DNA of 64,000 nucleotides from Aestuariirhabdus haliotis (GTDB taxonomy: Bacteria; Pseudomonadota; Gammaproteobacteria; Pseudomonadales; Aestuariirhabdaceae), in assembly GCF_023509475.1 (NCBI RefSeq), contig NZ_JAKSDZ010000007.1, positions 1-64,000 of the forward strand, read 5' to 3'. Position numbers and translations under genes: made by a program. Shown in pieces: positions 63,743-64,000 of the stretch; positions within the stretch are counted from its first letter, which is position 1; every line of letters starts with the position of its first letter. Under the pieces are notes generated by a model. It searched no databases. It was not told the origin of the DNA and saw only the letters and a program-made list of their open reading frames with translations.

Positions 63743-64000
63743 ATGCAAGCGTCTGAACAAACATTTTCTAAGATCATTCAATCTGATAACGGTAATGAAC
63801 ATTACCATGTGCCCAAGTATCAGCGCGCTTATAGCTGGCGACAAAATAATTGGACTCAGCTATTTGACGATATTGATGAAAATGAAGCAGGACACTTCAT
63901 TGGCTCGATAATTTGCATTGACGAAAATAGTAAGCGCAAGCCTGGCCACGACCTTGTTTTTGAATTGATCGATGGCCAACAGCGTATGACTACGCTCTCC
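63743..64000 (+). CDS. DUF262 (GmrS/ParB-like) protein, N-terminal part, cut by window end
   Basis: The 86 visible residues include VPKYQRAYSWRQ (about 29-40), HFIGSII and LIDGQQRMTTL, the DUF262 nucleotide-binding signature (DGQQR) of GmrS and related NTPases in type IV restriction. A DUF1524 HNH nuclease domain or gene would usually follow and lies outside the window. It is 53 bases after the methyltransferase gene, on the same strand. Confidence 0.85.
   Translation, partial: MQASEQTFSKIIQSDNGNEHYHVPKYQRAYSWRQNNWTQLFDDIDENEAGHFIGSIICIDENSKRKPGHDLVFELIDGQQRMTTLS

Noticed and set aside
1-64000. CRISPR arrays, rRNA genes and ordinary tRNA genes
   Set aside because: I saw no regularly spaced repeats and no rRNA or tRNA apart from tmRNA.

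Overview
The window is chromosomal DNA from a marine-type gammaproteobacterium. The pilA/pilB-pilC-pilD-coaE-yacG order, a Vfr-type cAMP receptor next to coq7 and an OsmC gene, and the smpB-ssrA pair all resemble Pseudomonas, Marinobacter and relatives. No 16S rRNA gene is present, so I do not name a genus. Gene density is high. Three stretches are AT-rich or accessory: the left 8.4 kb, about 42.5-43.3 kb, and everything right of the tmRNA gene at 55.2 kb.

Layout. 1-0.6 kb holds transposase debris (IS3 end, broken IS30). 0.9-8.4 kb is a low-GC glycosylation cassette (methyltransferase, two GT4-like transferases, a WecB-like epimerase, a GT2 and a GT-C membrane transferase) that abuts the type IV pilin gene and is likely used to decorate pilin or another surface glycan. 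8.5-14.2 kb is pilA against pilB-pilC-pilD, then coaE and yacG. 14.2-21.9 kb holds single genes (ComFB, class I fumarase, a ferredoxin-reductase, an enoyl-CoA hydratase, a serine hydrolase, an ElaA-like acetyltransferase, a DEDDh exonuclease). 22.2-28.5 kb is a complete napFDAGHBC periplasmic nitrate reductase operon ending in a 44-residue membrane protein. 28.6-38.5 kb is housekeeping and stress genes (yejK, ppk2, an M15 peptidase, efpL, a Ycf46-like ATPase, coq7, vfr).

39.0-50.9 kb looks like one regulatory unit. An ECF sigma factor and a ChrR anti-sigma factor (44.7-43.4 kb) sit among five promoters of one form, TGATCC (once AGATCC), exactly 16 bases, then CGTA. They lie before the sigma gene itself, a seven-gene lipid operon (NTF2-like, SDR, FAD oxidoreductase, DUF1365, cyclopropane-synthase-like methyltransferase, DUF2878, lipoprotein), a glutathione-peroxidase-like gene, a DUF3429-DCC pair, and folE-folM. 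This is a singlet-oxygen/photo-oxidative stress regulon laid out almost contiguously; the lipid operon resembles the one linked to methylated and furan fatty acids in Rhodobacter.

50.9-55.3 kb holds a SYLF protein, rnfH-ratA, a sodium:neurotransmitter-family symporter, smpB (apparently leaderless) and ssrA. Beyond ssrA starts a defence-type cassette: a BrxR/CapW-like WYL repressor with its own promoter and operator, a 1082-residue DUF499-type ATPase, a small unknown protein, a 1074-residue DUF1156-type DNA methyltransferase and the start of a DUF262 (GmrS-like) protein cut off by the window end. The position next to tmRNA, a classical integration site, and the gene set suggest a mobile defence island that continues to the right.
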